From: Chloroflexota bacterium
GTDB taxonomy: Bacteria; Chloroflexota; Anaerolineae; Anaerolineales; Villigracilaceae
DNA: 55,292 nt
Assembly (NCBI GenBank): GCA_016235425.1
Contig: JACRLC010000041.1
Coordinates: 1 to 55,292 of the forward strand
Direction of reading: 5' to 3'
Position 1 is the stretch's first letter. Each line of letters begins with the position of its first letter. Below the pieces are notes generated by a model. The model ran no database searches. It was not told the origin of the DNA and worked only from the letters and a program-made list of their open reading frames with translations. Below, piece by piece: positions 1-7,770 of this stretch. A program made the position numbers and the translations under genes.

Positions 1-1
1 A

Positions 2-3000
2 CCAGAGGAGTCTGCGCCGCCATTTAGCGTCCAGGGTGCAGAGCAATCTGTTCCTTCGAGCACAGACTGGTCTGCACCGCTCAATATCTCTGTGACGGAT
101 TCTGACTCCAGAAAACCGAGTATCGCGGCAGATTCCAATGGCGGTGTGCACATCGTCTGGGTTGAAAGAAAAATTGGCGAGCCCGAAGAGATTTATTACA
201 AATACTGGAATGGAACGGCCTGGTCGACTCCCATCAATGTTTCAAACAGCAGCGGGTTTTATTCTAACGACCCACAAGTAGCCGCCGACAGCAGCGGCAG
301 GGTATACATAACCTGGCAAGAGCAAGACGATGGCTACACTGGGGATGCTGAAATTCTCTATAGTCAATGCGCAGAGGGTGTATGTACTGCCCCGGTCAGT
401 CTCTCAGGTCCGCCAAACTGGGATTGCGGCAGGTATTACCCCAACCTTCAAGACTGGCACAGTCAAGTACCGATTCTCGGCATCGATCAGGCTGGCAGGT
501 TGATGGTGGAATGGCGGGCATATGAGCCCGGGGAACTTACCATGCCTTATACCACCTGGCTGAATACAGGAACGCCGCCGTCAATACGCACTGGATGTGT
601 GCCTTCTGGCGCAGGTGTCTACAACCGCTCAGTAGGCAGCTCACGAATTGCAGGCGGATTGGCAGGCGATTTCAGACTGTTATTCGAGGAAGGGCGCAGT
701 GATGGCACTGCAGGAATCTATTACAGCCGTTACTCCAGCGCGCACTGGACGTCTTCCTATTTGGCGCAGGGACATTGGCCTGACGTATTTTTGGATACAA
801 GCAACCAGGCGCATGGAACTTGGTGTGGAACCGACGGGAAATTACGATATTGGAACAGCGCCACTTTCATCACTGAAACTATCTTGGATGTAACCTGCAA
901 TTGGTACTCGCCTATCGCAATTGACGCGAGCGGTTTGCCGCGAGTCTTCTGGAACCAGGCCGGACACATTTACGAGAGTAAACGCCTTCCCGAAGGCTGG
1001 TCGGAAGGGGTCGATGTTTCTCGGGGTACCGGTGGCGCCGCCTGGCCGGATGTGGTAGTTGATGGAAATGGAGATTTACACCTGGCCTGGTATGAACTGA
1101 GCGATGGAAATTTCGAGATCTACTATGCAAACACTATTGCGACTCGCGTGCCGGTGATCCTGCTGCCGGGCGGGACAGGCAGCCGCCTCTATTCTCCCCA
1201 AAGCTTCAGCTGGTCACAGCCGGACGGGCATGGAGGAACCTATACAAACACATATAAAGCTGATGATGAAATATGGATAAATCTATCAGCAATGGTGAAT
1301 CCCCAAGATCCAGGCGATGATTATTTTGATGTCGCAAGACTCGAAAAGGATGGCGTGACACAGTCCACAGCGGCTAACTATGGCGTAAATCTCGAGGCGC
1401 GTGAAATTCTTGACAAGGTGTCAGGAATAGATATCTACAACAACCTGCTGACCGACCTTCAAAACGCCGGCTACCAGCCTGGGGTTGACTTGTTCGTCTT
1501 CCCTTACGACTGGCGGATGGATATTGCCACCAATGCAGCACTGCTGGACAGCAAAGTTCAAGAAGCATTAGAAAAAGCAAATGGCACAAAAGACACATCT
1601 CAATGGACAATTAAACAGATTGACCTGCTCACCCACAGCATGGGCGCATCGGTAGCGCGCCAGTATATCAGCGACCCGGCTCGTGCGGCCCGCGTGAATC
1701 GCCTGATCGCAATCGGCCCGGCCTTTCTGGGCGCGCCCAAATTTACGAAGCTCGTTCTCTTTGGCGACCCGTTACTTCCTTGTGTTTATCATGAAAACCT
1801 ATGTCTTTTGGATCCAGCGGAGGTCAAAGATATAGCTCAGAACATGCCAGGCCTATTCGAGGTAGCTCCCGGCCGCGCCTACTGGACATTCTATGATGGC
1901 AGTGGAGATAATCTGCAAGTCTTCCAGGAAGATTGGGACTTCGACGGGGATGGCCAGGTATTAGGCGCGCTTTCCTATGATCAATTCAAGAGCATGTTGT
2001 TCGGGCTCGATCGAGACCCTGACCTGGATTGGGACGGCGCTGGCAAGGATATAAACCAGACGGTATTCAACATGGGCGAAGCCTTCCACGATCAGCTGGA
2101 TTTTTCCTGGGATTCTAGCATTCCCGTGCCTGATATTGATATTATTGCGGGTACGGGCAAATGCACAATCGGACAAATTCAGGCAGGCTATCGTATCAGT
2201 TTCAAGCCGCCCATCGGTGGACCAGTACAAATCGGCCCAATAGTCCGTCTAAAATATGTGAACGGCGACAATACTGTCCCACTGTTCAGCGCAACGCTAT
2301 ATGACCCCGCGAGAGGCATTGACCATCGCGGCGGTGCGAACGTCTATTATGTCGCCCGCAAATTCACCGATCATGCCTTTCTGCCCTCAAAAGACCCGGT
2401 CAGACAGCTGGTGCTCAATCTCCTGGCAGGAGACAACAACGTGCCAGATGGCATCATCTCAGAAGCAGATGTGCCGAAAAGATGTCAGGGAACTATCATT
2501 AACGTTGAAAGCCCGGTGGAATTACACGTGACTGATGCAGCCGATAATCACACTGGCTGGGCCACGCTGCCGGATGTCGGCGGTCCGGTCATTGAGCAGG
2601 CTATCCCTGGCAGTGAATACGATGAGATCGAGGAAACCAAGTCTGTATACCTTCCGGATGACGGAGCGTACACAATATCCTTGAAGGCAACAGACAGCGG
2701 GAGTTTCAACCTGATCCTCGATTTATACAAAAGTGATGGAACGGTTGGGTCTATTGTCTTTCTGAGAGCGCCGCTGACAACAACTACAACGGGGGAGATG
2801 ACCTATGATACATCTTCCACTGAGCCGCCGCTACTGTATCTTGACCACAATGAAGACGGCATTTATGACGAGACGATTACCGCGACAAGTGTATTAGGCC
2901 AAACAGAAAGTACGGACACACAGCCGCCGCAAATACAAATCACCAGTCCCTTGCAAGGTCAGGTACTTGCTGGCGGAGGGCTTATGGCATGGCAGACCGG

Positions 3001-3514
3001 CGATGACAACTCAGGTGTTCTGAATGAGTGGGGATATATAGATATGGACACACCGAATGCCTTGCAGGTTACCAATGGCGAGGTTATGACCCTGCCTCCC
3101 GGCTCACACACTCTGACCGTGCTGGCCGAAGATCGGTTAGGAAATGCATCACAAGAACAGGTTTCTTTCACAGTCTACCCTTTTGAGTGGTTGTTCCCTC
3201 TCGGCGGCACAGGAACATATTCTGCCAAAGCCGGAAGCGCCATTCCGGTAAAATTCAGCGTGAGTGACTTGGATGGAATGTTCGTGCATGATGAAAGCGT
3301 CGAATTGAGTTTATTGGACGCATCGGGCAATATCGCGGTGGGCCCCATTATCTTTGCGCACAACCCAAACCAAGGCGTAGCGATCCAAGGACACGGGCAA
3401 TATCATCATAATCTGAAAACCAAAGGATTGGCAGCCGGAACATATACTTTGCGAGTAGTTTTCAACTCTTCTCAACTCAGCGGGGTCGTTGAGTTAGACA
3501 CCATATTGAGGTAG
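2..3514 (+). CDS. Secreted LCAT-like alpha/beta hydrolase with propeller-like repeats (5' partial)
   Basis: The frame is open from the window edge (base 2). The GTG at 92 is probably internal, because the codons before it (WSAPLNIS) belong to the same repeat pattern as WSTPINVS further on. The first ~350 residues hold about six units with a D-x-x-G-x-(hydrophobic)-x-W core, like a sialidase/BNR-type beta-propeller. A lecithin:cholesterol acyltransferase-like hydrolase domain follows, with PVILLPGG, a YDWR motif and a nucleophile elbow THSMG (Ser codon 1637-1639). Two Ig-like beta-sandwich segments form the C-terminus. The likely role is extracellular lipid or ester hydrolysis; the substrate is unknown. 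The signal peptide must lie left of the window. The next gene starts 6 bp downstream. Confidence 0.8.
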   Translation, partial: PEESAPPFSVQGAEQSVPSSTDWSAPLNISVTDSDSRKPSIAADSNGGVHIVWVERKIGEPEEIYYKYWNGTAWSTPINVSNSSGFYSNDPQVAADSSGRVYITWQEQDDGYTGDAEILYSQCAEGVCTAPVSLSGPPNWDCGRYYPNLQDWHSQVPILGIDQAGRLMVEWRAYEPGELTMPYTTWLNTGTPPSIRTGCVPSGAGVYNRSVGSSRIAGGLAGDFRLLFEEGRSDGTAGIYYSRYSSAHWTSSYLAQGHWPDVFLDTSNQAHGTWCGTDGKLRYWNSATFITETILDVTCNWYSPIAIDASGLPRVFWNQAGHIYESKRLPEGWSEGVDVSRGTGGAAWPDVVVDGNGDLHLAWYELSDGNFEIYYANTIATRVPVILLPGGTGSRLYSPQSFSWSQPDGHGGTYTNTYKADDEIWINLSAMVNPQDPGDDYFDVARLEKDGVTQSTAANYGVNLEAREILDKVSGIDIYNNLLTDLQNAGYQPGVDLFVFPYDWRMDIATNAALLDSKVQEALEKANGTKDTSQWTIKQIDLLTHSMGASVARQYISDPARAARVNRLIAIGPAFLGAPKFTKLVLFGDPLLPCVYHENLCLLDPAEVKDIAQNMPGLFEVAPGRAYWTFYDGSGDNLQVFQEDWDFDGDGQVLGALSYDQFKSMLFGLDRDPDLDWDGAGKDINQTVFNMGEAFHDQLDFSWDSSIPVPDIDIIAGTGKCTIGQIQAGYRISFKPPIGGPVQIGPIVRLKYVNGDNTVPLFSATLYDPARGIDHRGGANVYYVARKFTDHAFLPSKDPVRQLVLNLLAGDNNVPDGIISEADVPKRCQGTIINVESPVELHVTDAADNHTGWATLPDVGGPVIEQAIPGSEYDEIEETKSVYLPDDGAYTISLKATDSGSFNLILDLYKSDGTVGSIVFLRAPLTTTTTGEMTYDTSSTEPPLLYLDHNEDGIYDETITATSVLGQTESTDTQPPQIQITSPLQGQVLAGGGLMAWQTGDDNSGVLNEWGYIDMDTPNALQVTNGEVMTLPPGSHTLTVLAEDRLGNASQEQVSFTVYPFEWLFPLGGTGTYSAKAGSAIPVKFSVSDLDGMFVHDESVELSLLDASGNIAVGPIIFAHNPNQGVAIQGHGQYHHNLKTKGLAAGTYTLRVVFNSSQLSGVVELDTILR

Positions 3515-3520
3515 GATACA

Positions 3521-4204
3521 ATGTCCACTCATCAGAATTCCCTGCCCCCCTTCTGGCCTTCGCGCCGCCTGTGGCTGAAGTTCTTTATCGGATTGATTTA
3601 TGTACCGCTTCTCTTTTCCCTGCTGATTTGGGTGTTCATAACGTTTTCATTTTCTCCTATGGATATGCAAGGCCGCTATTTGACGTTGTTTTTCCTACTT
3701 CTCATTGGCGGTCCGGTATCAGTTGGACTACTGCTTGCACCTTCTTGGCACGGTGCGGGAGCAGGGTTTCTCGCCTTGATCAGTATGTTACTGGCATGGA
3801 ATTTGGCGGGCCACTTGGGATTACGGAATCTGCCTCAAAATGTCGGCGAAGCCATTGCCTATGCTGTATTATCGGCAAGCGGTGTCTCGGTTCTCGAGTT
3901 GATCGTTCGAGATATAACCAAACGAAGTGAACTTTTGGGATTGGGGATAGGGGTTGTTGCCGGGTTTCTAGTGTCTTTGCTCTTTGTCTCCATATTTTCT
4001 CCTTACCATCCGATGATCGCTATCCCCTCGGCTTACAGTTCGATGTTTGGAATAGTTGGCTGGTCGATCCAGGTTGCGATTAACTGGATTAGTGTCTTTT
4101 TTTTCGTTGATCTTTCCGGCCGGCGAGTCGGCTGGGGTGGCGGAATCGTGTGGGCGGCATTAGTAGGAATAATATTTGCTATTTCTTTTGCGCTGATGAA
4201 ATAA
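3521..4204 (+). CDS. Multi-pass membrane protein of unknown function
   Basis: A 227-residue protein with about six hydrophobic helices and a short N-terminal cytoplasmic segment containing FWPSRRLWLK. I do not recognise a family. It starts 6 bp after the large hydrolase stop and is probably co-transcribed with it. A frameshifted partial copy of its first ~45 codons follows immediately at 4216, so the locus has undergone tandem duplication. No catalytic motif is visible. Confidence 0.6.
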   Translation: MSTHQNSLPPFWPSRRLWLKFFIGLIYVPLLFSLLIWVFITFSFSPMDMQGRYLTLFFLLLIGGPVSVGLLLAPSWHGAGAGFLALISMLLAWNLAGHLGLRNLPQNVGEAIAYAVLSASGVSVLELIVRDITKRSELLGLGIGVVAGFLVSLLFVSIFSPYHPMIAIPSAYSSMFGIVGWSIQVAINWISVFFFVDLSGRRVGWGGGIVWAALVGIIFAISFALMK

Positions 4205-4215
4205 GGTGTGATTCG

Positions 4216-4444
4216 ATGCTCACTCATCAGAACCCTCAACATCCCTTCTGGCCCGCGTCGGTTGTGGCTGAAGTTGTTATGGGCCGCTATCTGCGTCCCG
4301 CTTCTTTTTTTATCTGTTGATACTCTCCTTTGTGCGTGGCTCGTTTATATGACGGATGAGTCACGCGATGTTCAGCCCATATCCAGGTTAGTTAATGAAA
4401 CATCTCCTCGTCCGCGACCTCATGACCGTCGGCTCTCTTACTGA
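4216..4444 (+). pseudogene. Frameshifted, truncated tandem copy of the preceding membrane-protein gene
   Basis: From the ATG at 4216 the DNA aligns with the start of the gene at 3521: both read ATG-x-x-ACTCATCAGAA, then TTCTGGCC, then TTGTGGCTGAAG or CTGTGGCTGAAG, then GTCCCGCTTCT or GTACCGCTTCT. The copy is two bases shorter between TTCTGGCC and TGTGGCTG, which breaks the frame. Homology fades after about 120 bp and a stop occurs at 4442-4444. An upstream in-frame start at 4208 gives a 78-codon reading, but its conserved part is only the post-frameshift stretch (RRLWLK). Confidence 0.6.
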
Positions 4445-4465
4445 ATTCTTGTTTGCTTGTATAAT
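4438..4465 (+). promoter_or_regulatory. Candidate sigma70-like promoter of nuoJ
   Basis: TTACTG, a 16-bp spacer, then TATAAT at 4460-4465, 12 bp before the nuoJ ATG. The predicted transcript start falls in or next to the Shine-Dalgarno AAGGTG (4469-4474), so the leader would be very short. It suggests that nuoJKLMN is its own transcription unit here. Confidence 0.55.
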
Positions 4466-4477
4466 CAAAAGGTGACC

Positions 4478-4993
4478 ATGACTGTTGACTTAATTCTCTT
4501 CCTGATCCTTGCCCTCGTGTCGGTTAGCACCGCGCTGGGCATGCTGCTCAGCCGCAACACGGTGTATTCGGCGTTGTTCCTCGTGCTGAACTTTGTGACG
4601 GTGGCGGTGTTCTATCTGCTGTTGGGCGCGCCGTTCATTGCCATGGCGCAGGTGACGGTGTACGCGGGCGCCATCATGGTGCTGTTCCTGTTCGTCATCA
4701 TGTTGCTCGGCACGGAAGTTCTGCCTGCCAGCAATATCCTGCCGTGGCAAAAACCTCTGGCGGGTGGGCTGGCCGCCGTCCTTGCGGTGGAAGCGATTTA
4801 TCTCCTGCTCGTGCGTGCACGTTCTGTCGCTCAGGTTACATCTCCTGATGTTGCAATCAACAGCATGGACAACTTGCGCGAGATGGGCAAAGTATTGTTC
4901 AGCACCTACCTTCTGCCGTTTGAAGTCACCTCTATTTTGTTGCTGGTCGCGATGGTGGGCGCGATTGTGTTGACCAAGAAAGAGAAGGCGTAG
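4478..4993 (+). CDS. nuoJ: NADH-quinone oxidoreductase subunit J
   Basis: Membrane subunit of respiratory complex I, in the proton-translocating arm next to NuoK. The protein is 171 residues with five hydrophobic helices and the family stretches ALFLVLNFVTVAVFYLLL and QVTVYAGAIMVLFLFVIML. I chose the ATG at 4478 over the in-frame TTG at 4457 because AAGGTG lies just upstream and the protein then begins MTVDLILF as usual. It is the first gene of a J-K-L-M-N run; nuoA-I are not in the window. Confidence 0.93.
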   Translation: MTVDLILFLILALVSVSTALGMLLSRNTVYSALFLVLNFVTVAVFYLLLGAPFIAMAQVTVYAGAIMVLFLFVIMLLGTEVLPASNILPWQKPLAGGLAAVLAVEAIYLLLVRARSVAQVTSPDVAINSMDNLREMGKVLFSTYLLPFEVTSILLLVAMVGAIVLTKKEKA

Positions 4994-4994
4994 A

Positions 4995-5101
4995 TGTCAT
5001 TGCCCCGCCAAATTACGGCGGGATTCCGAGGAGCGTTCTGTGCGACGAAGCAATCTCCAGTTAAACGGGAGATTGCTTCGCAAAGTGCGCTCGCAATGAC
5101 A
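4995..5101. repeat. Palindromic REP-like element between nuoJ and nuoK
   Basis: TGTCATTGC at the left is mirrored by GCAATGACA at the right. Inside, CGAAGCAATCTCC (5046-5058) pairs perfectly with GGAGATTGCTTCG (5068-5080) around a 9-base loop. The words GAGGAGCG, CGACGAAGCAATCTCC and GCAATGAC are those of a widespread intergenic palindrome seen in many environmental bacteria. It fills nearly all of the nuoJ-nuoK spacer. Confidence 0.75.
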
Positions 5102-5120
5102 TAATCCCTGAGGTAACAAT

Positions 5121-5423
5121 ATGGTTCCAGTAAACTATTACATCATCCTTTCGGCAATCCTTTTCACCATCGGCGCGGTGGGGGTGCTCATCCGCCGTAA
5201 CCCGTTGGTCATCTTCATGTCCGTGGAGTTGATGTTGAACGCGGCCAACCTTGCGATGGTCGCATTCTCCAGCGTTTACAAGAGTTTCAGCGGACAGATT
5301 TTTGTGTTCTTCGTCATCGCGGTCGCCGCGGCGGAAGTGGCGGTGGGTCTCGCGTTGATCGTGGAAATTTTCAAGACCAAACACAATATTAACGTTGATG
5401 AGATGAATTCTTTGAAGGGATAA
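5121..5423 (+). CDS. nuoK: NADH-quinone oxidoreductase subunit K
   Basis: Complex I membrane subunit (MrpC-like), 100 residues with three transmembrane helices, the usual length. The conserved helix-2 region reads [15 protein letters not shown], containing the conserved glutamate in the membrane. ATG at 5121 follows TGAGGTAACAAT, a reasonable ribosome-binding site. It lies between nuoJ and nuoL but is separated from both by repeat-filled spacers of ~125 bp, which is wide for this operon. Confidence 0.94.
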   Translation: MVPVNYYIILSAILFTIGAVGVLIRRNPLVIFMSVELMLNAANLAMVAFSSVYKSFSGQIFVFFVIAVAAAEVAVGLALIVEIFKTKHNINVDEMNSLKG

Positions 5424-5495
5424 AAAACGTGTTGAGTGGGATGGTCGAGCAGGCGGTGTTCGTTTGCTGTATCGAGACCAGTGTGTTTCTTGTAA

Positions 5496-5530
5496 CGTGT
5501 TGCGTGTTCCGTTACGAAACACGCAACACG
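5496..5530. repeat. Inverted repeat in the nuoK-nuoL spacer
   Basis: CGTGTTGCGTGTT (5496-5508) is the exact reverse complement of AACACGCAACACG (5518-5530), with a 9-base loop. The arms consist of a short iterated word (ACACGCA). The hairpin has no T-run, so it is not an obvious terminator. It ends just before the nuoL ribosome-binding site. Confidence 0.7.
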
Positions 5531-5549
5531 CAACATGTACGGAGACCTT

Positions 5550-7712
5550 ATGCTCTTAAGCGAACAAACATATAGCGGCTTTTTGTTTTTAGCCCCCTGG
5601 CTGGTCTTTGCGCCCGTGGTTGGACTGCTTGTCAACATCATCTTTGGCGGGCGGTTGTCTGAAAAAGCCATCGGCTGGCTGGCAAGCGCGGCGTCGGGCG
5701 CGTCGTTCGTCGTTTCGGTTCTGCTTGCGATGACGGTCGCGGGAAATCACGGCGAAGTTCTGCGCTGGCGATTGGCCGAGTGGATGTCCGTCGGCAGCCT
5801 GACCATTGACTGGACGTTCCGCGTCGACTCGCTCTCGACTACGATGATGCTGGTCGTTTCGGGCGTGGGGACTCTCATCCACATCTACGCGATTGGGTAC
5901 ATGCACGAGGATGTCCGCTTCAAGAACGACGTTGGACGCTTCCGCCGTTTCTTCGTGTTCCTCAACCTATTCATTGCCATGATGATGATCCTCGTCAGCG
6001 GCGACTCGTACATGATGTTGTTCGTTGGCTGGGAAGGCGTGGGACTTTGCTCCTTCCTGCTGATCGGCTTCTGGTACGAGATGGACACGCTGGCGCGCCC
6101 CTCGTGGGCCAACTCCAACGCCGCCAAGAAAGCCTTCATCACCAACCGCGTCGGCGACTTCGGTTTCCTCATCGCGGGCTTTTTGATGTTCTGGTATCTT
6201 GGCTCGTTCCAATTTGATTCCGTTTTTGAAGCCGCAAAGGCGGCTCCTCCGGGAATTATTGTTGCAATCACGTTGTTCATGCTTGTCGGTGTGGCAGGCA
6301 AGTCGGCACAGATTCCGCTCTACGTCTGGTTACCTGACGCGATGGCTGGCCCGACACCCGTCTCTGCATTAATCCATGCGGCAACGATGGTGACTGCAGG
6401 CGTGTACCTCATCACGCGTTCTGCACCGCTGTATACGCTTGTGCCTCAGGCCCAGTATATCGTCGCCATGACAGGCGCGGTGACCGCGCTCTTCGCGGCG
6501 ACGATTGCCGTCGGTCAGTACGATATCAAGAAGGTGCTGGCGTATTCAACCATCTCGCAACTTGGTTTCATGGTTGCGGCGGTGGGCATGGGCGCATTCG
6601 TGGCGGGCATGTTCCACCTCGTGACGCATGCCTTCTTCAAGGCCCTGCTCTTCCTCTCCGCTGGCTCGGTCATTCTTGGACTTGAGCGTGGGCATCACCA
6701 TCTGGCACATCACGAACATAAAAAAGAGTCCGACGACTCCCGTCGTCGGCGAAGTCGGGAGACCCTTCGACAAGCTCAGGACAGCGCTTCGGACTCCAAA
6801 GACCACCACGAAGAAGTTTTTGACCCAGGCGACATGCGCAACATGGGCGGGCTTCGCAAGACCATGCCTGTCACGTTCTGGCTGTACATCATTGGCACGC
6901 TCGCACTGGCGGGAATCTTCCCGTTCGCGGGTTTCTGGTCGAAGGATGAAATTCTCGCCGACGCGTTCACGGAAGGATTTGGAGCGGTTTACTGGCTGCT
7001 CACCATCGCGGCGTTCTTCACCGCCTTCTACATGGGACGCCAGATCTGGATGGTGTTCTTCGGCGAAGCGCGTCACGAAGCCGCGGCACATGCAGAGGAA
7101 AGCAAGCCGATCATTACGGTGCCTCTCATGGTGCTGGCGCTCCTGTCGGTTGTCGGCGGCGCGCTAAATCTCCCTGGCTTGCACACATTGACCGAATGGC
7201 TCGAGCATACGATTGAAGTCCACGCGGGTGAATTTGTCATGAGTGTCGCGTTGATTTCAACCGGCCTCGCGCTCCTCGCCATTTTCATCTCCTGGCTTCT
7301 CTACGGACGCAATCCGCTCAAGGCCGGCCAGCCCGACCCGCTCAAAAAGCCGCTCGGTTTCATCTTCACGGGCATGGAAAACAAATGGTTCGTGGACGAG
7401 GCCTACTGGGCCGTCTTCGTTGACCGTTACGTGGACATCTCACGCTTCCTTGCCGACGTGATTGACTGGCGCTTCTGGCACGACTGGTTCCACGACAAGG
7501 TCATCGCGGGCACGTACAACTGGCTCAGCAATATTGCGCTCAACGATTATGCAGACCAGCGCGGCATCGACGCGTTCGCGAATGCCTTGGGGAAGTGGAC
7601 TCAATCTTTATCGGCGGCCATGCGAAAGGTCCAGAATGGATTCGTGCGTTCGTATGCGTTGTCTGTGTTATTGGGTGTCGTCCTAATCCTGGGTTATCTA
7701 TTACTTAAGTAG
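5550..7712 (+). CDS. nuoL: NADH-quinone oxidoreductase subunit L
   Basis: Antiporter-like distal subunit of complex I, 720 residues with many transmembrane helices. Family segments include LFVGWEGVGLCSFLLIGFWY, PTPVSALIHAATMVTAGVYL and YSTISQLGFMVAAVG. I chose ATG 5550 because GGAG lies 5 bp upstream; an in-frame ATG at 5535 lacks this. Around residues 385-430 there is a hydrophilic insert between the His-rich loop and DMRNMGGLRKTMP. It is encoded by a hairpin-containing dispersed repeat (6730-6782) that stays in frame. The C-terminal lateral helix region (WFVDEAYW onward) is present. Confidence 0.94.
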   Translation: MLLSEQTYSGFLFLAPWLVFAPVVGLLVNIIFGGRLSEKAIGWLASAASGASFVVSVLLAMTVAGNHGEVLRWRLAEWMSVGSLTIDWTFRVDSLSTTMMLVVSGVGTLIHIYAIGYMHEDVRFKNDVGRFRRFFVFLNLFIAMMMILVSGDSYMMLFVGWEGVGLCSFLLIGFWYEMDTLARPSWANSNAAKKAFITNRVGDFGFLIAGFLMFWYLGSFQFDSVFEAAKAAPPGIIVAITLFMLVGVAGKSAQIPLYVWLPDAMAGPTPVSALIHAATMVTAGVYLITRSAPLYTLVPQAQYIVAMTGAVTALFAATIAVGQYDIKKVLAYSTISQLGFMVAAVGMGAFVAGMFHLVTHAFFKALLFLSAGSVILGLERGHHHLAHHEHKKESDDSRRRRSRETLRQAQDSASDSKDHHEEVFDPGDMRNMGGLRKTMPVTFWLYIIGTLALAGIFPFAGFWSKDEILADAFTEGFGAVYWLLTIAAFFTAFYMGRQIWMVFFGEARHEAAAHAEESKPIITVPLMVLALLSVVGGALNLPGLHTLTEWLEHTIEVHAGEFVMSVALISTGLALLAIFISWLLYGRNPLKAGQPDPLKKPLGFIFTGMENKWFVDEAYWAVFVDRYVDISRFLADVIDWRFWHDWFHDKVIAGTYNWLSNIALNDYADQRGIDAFANALGKWTQSLSAAMRKVQNGFVRSYALSVLLGVVLILGYLLLK
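6730..6782. repeat. Dispersed repeat translated in frame inside nuoL
   Basis: CCGACGA (6730-6736) mirrors TCGTCGG (6743-6749), CTCCCG (6737-6742) mirrors CGGGAG (6756-6761), and CCCTTCGACAAGCTCAGGAC follows at 6763-6782. The last word is a well-known short dispersed repeat in environmental bacterial genomes. A close relative lies in the ABC exporter at 50302-50322. It encodes an Arg/Ser/Glu-rich stretch with no counterpart in ordinary NuoL. Confidence 0.7.
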
Positions 7713-7770
7713 CCAAAAGTCAAAAGTCGGTGACGTTCGGCTTTTGACGAACTTGCAACGAGGATTGAAT

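Noticed and set aside
92-94. GTG at 92 as start of the first gene
   Set aside because: The frame is open to the window edge, and the codons before it continue the same repeat pattern.
6546-7167. Open frames of ~180 codons on both strands over the nuoL insert
   Set aside because: They read the dispersed repeat in other frames (giving LSLSKG- or FDKLRT-like words, known repeat artefacts). NuoL continues on both sides in its own frame.
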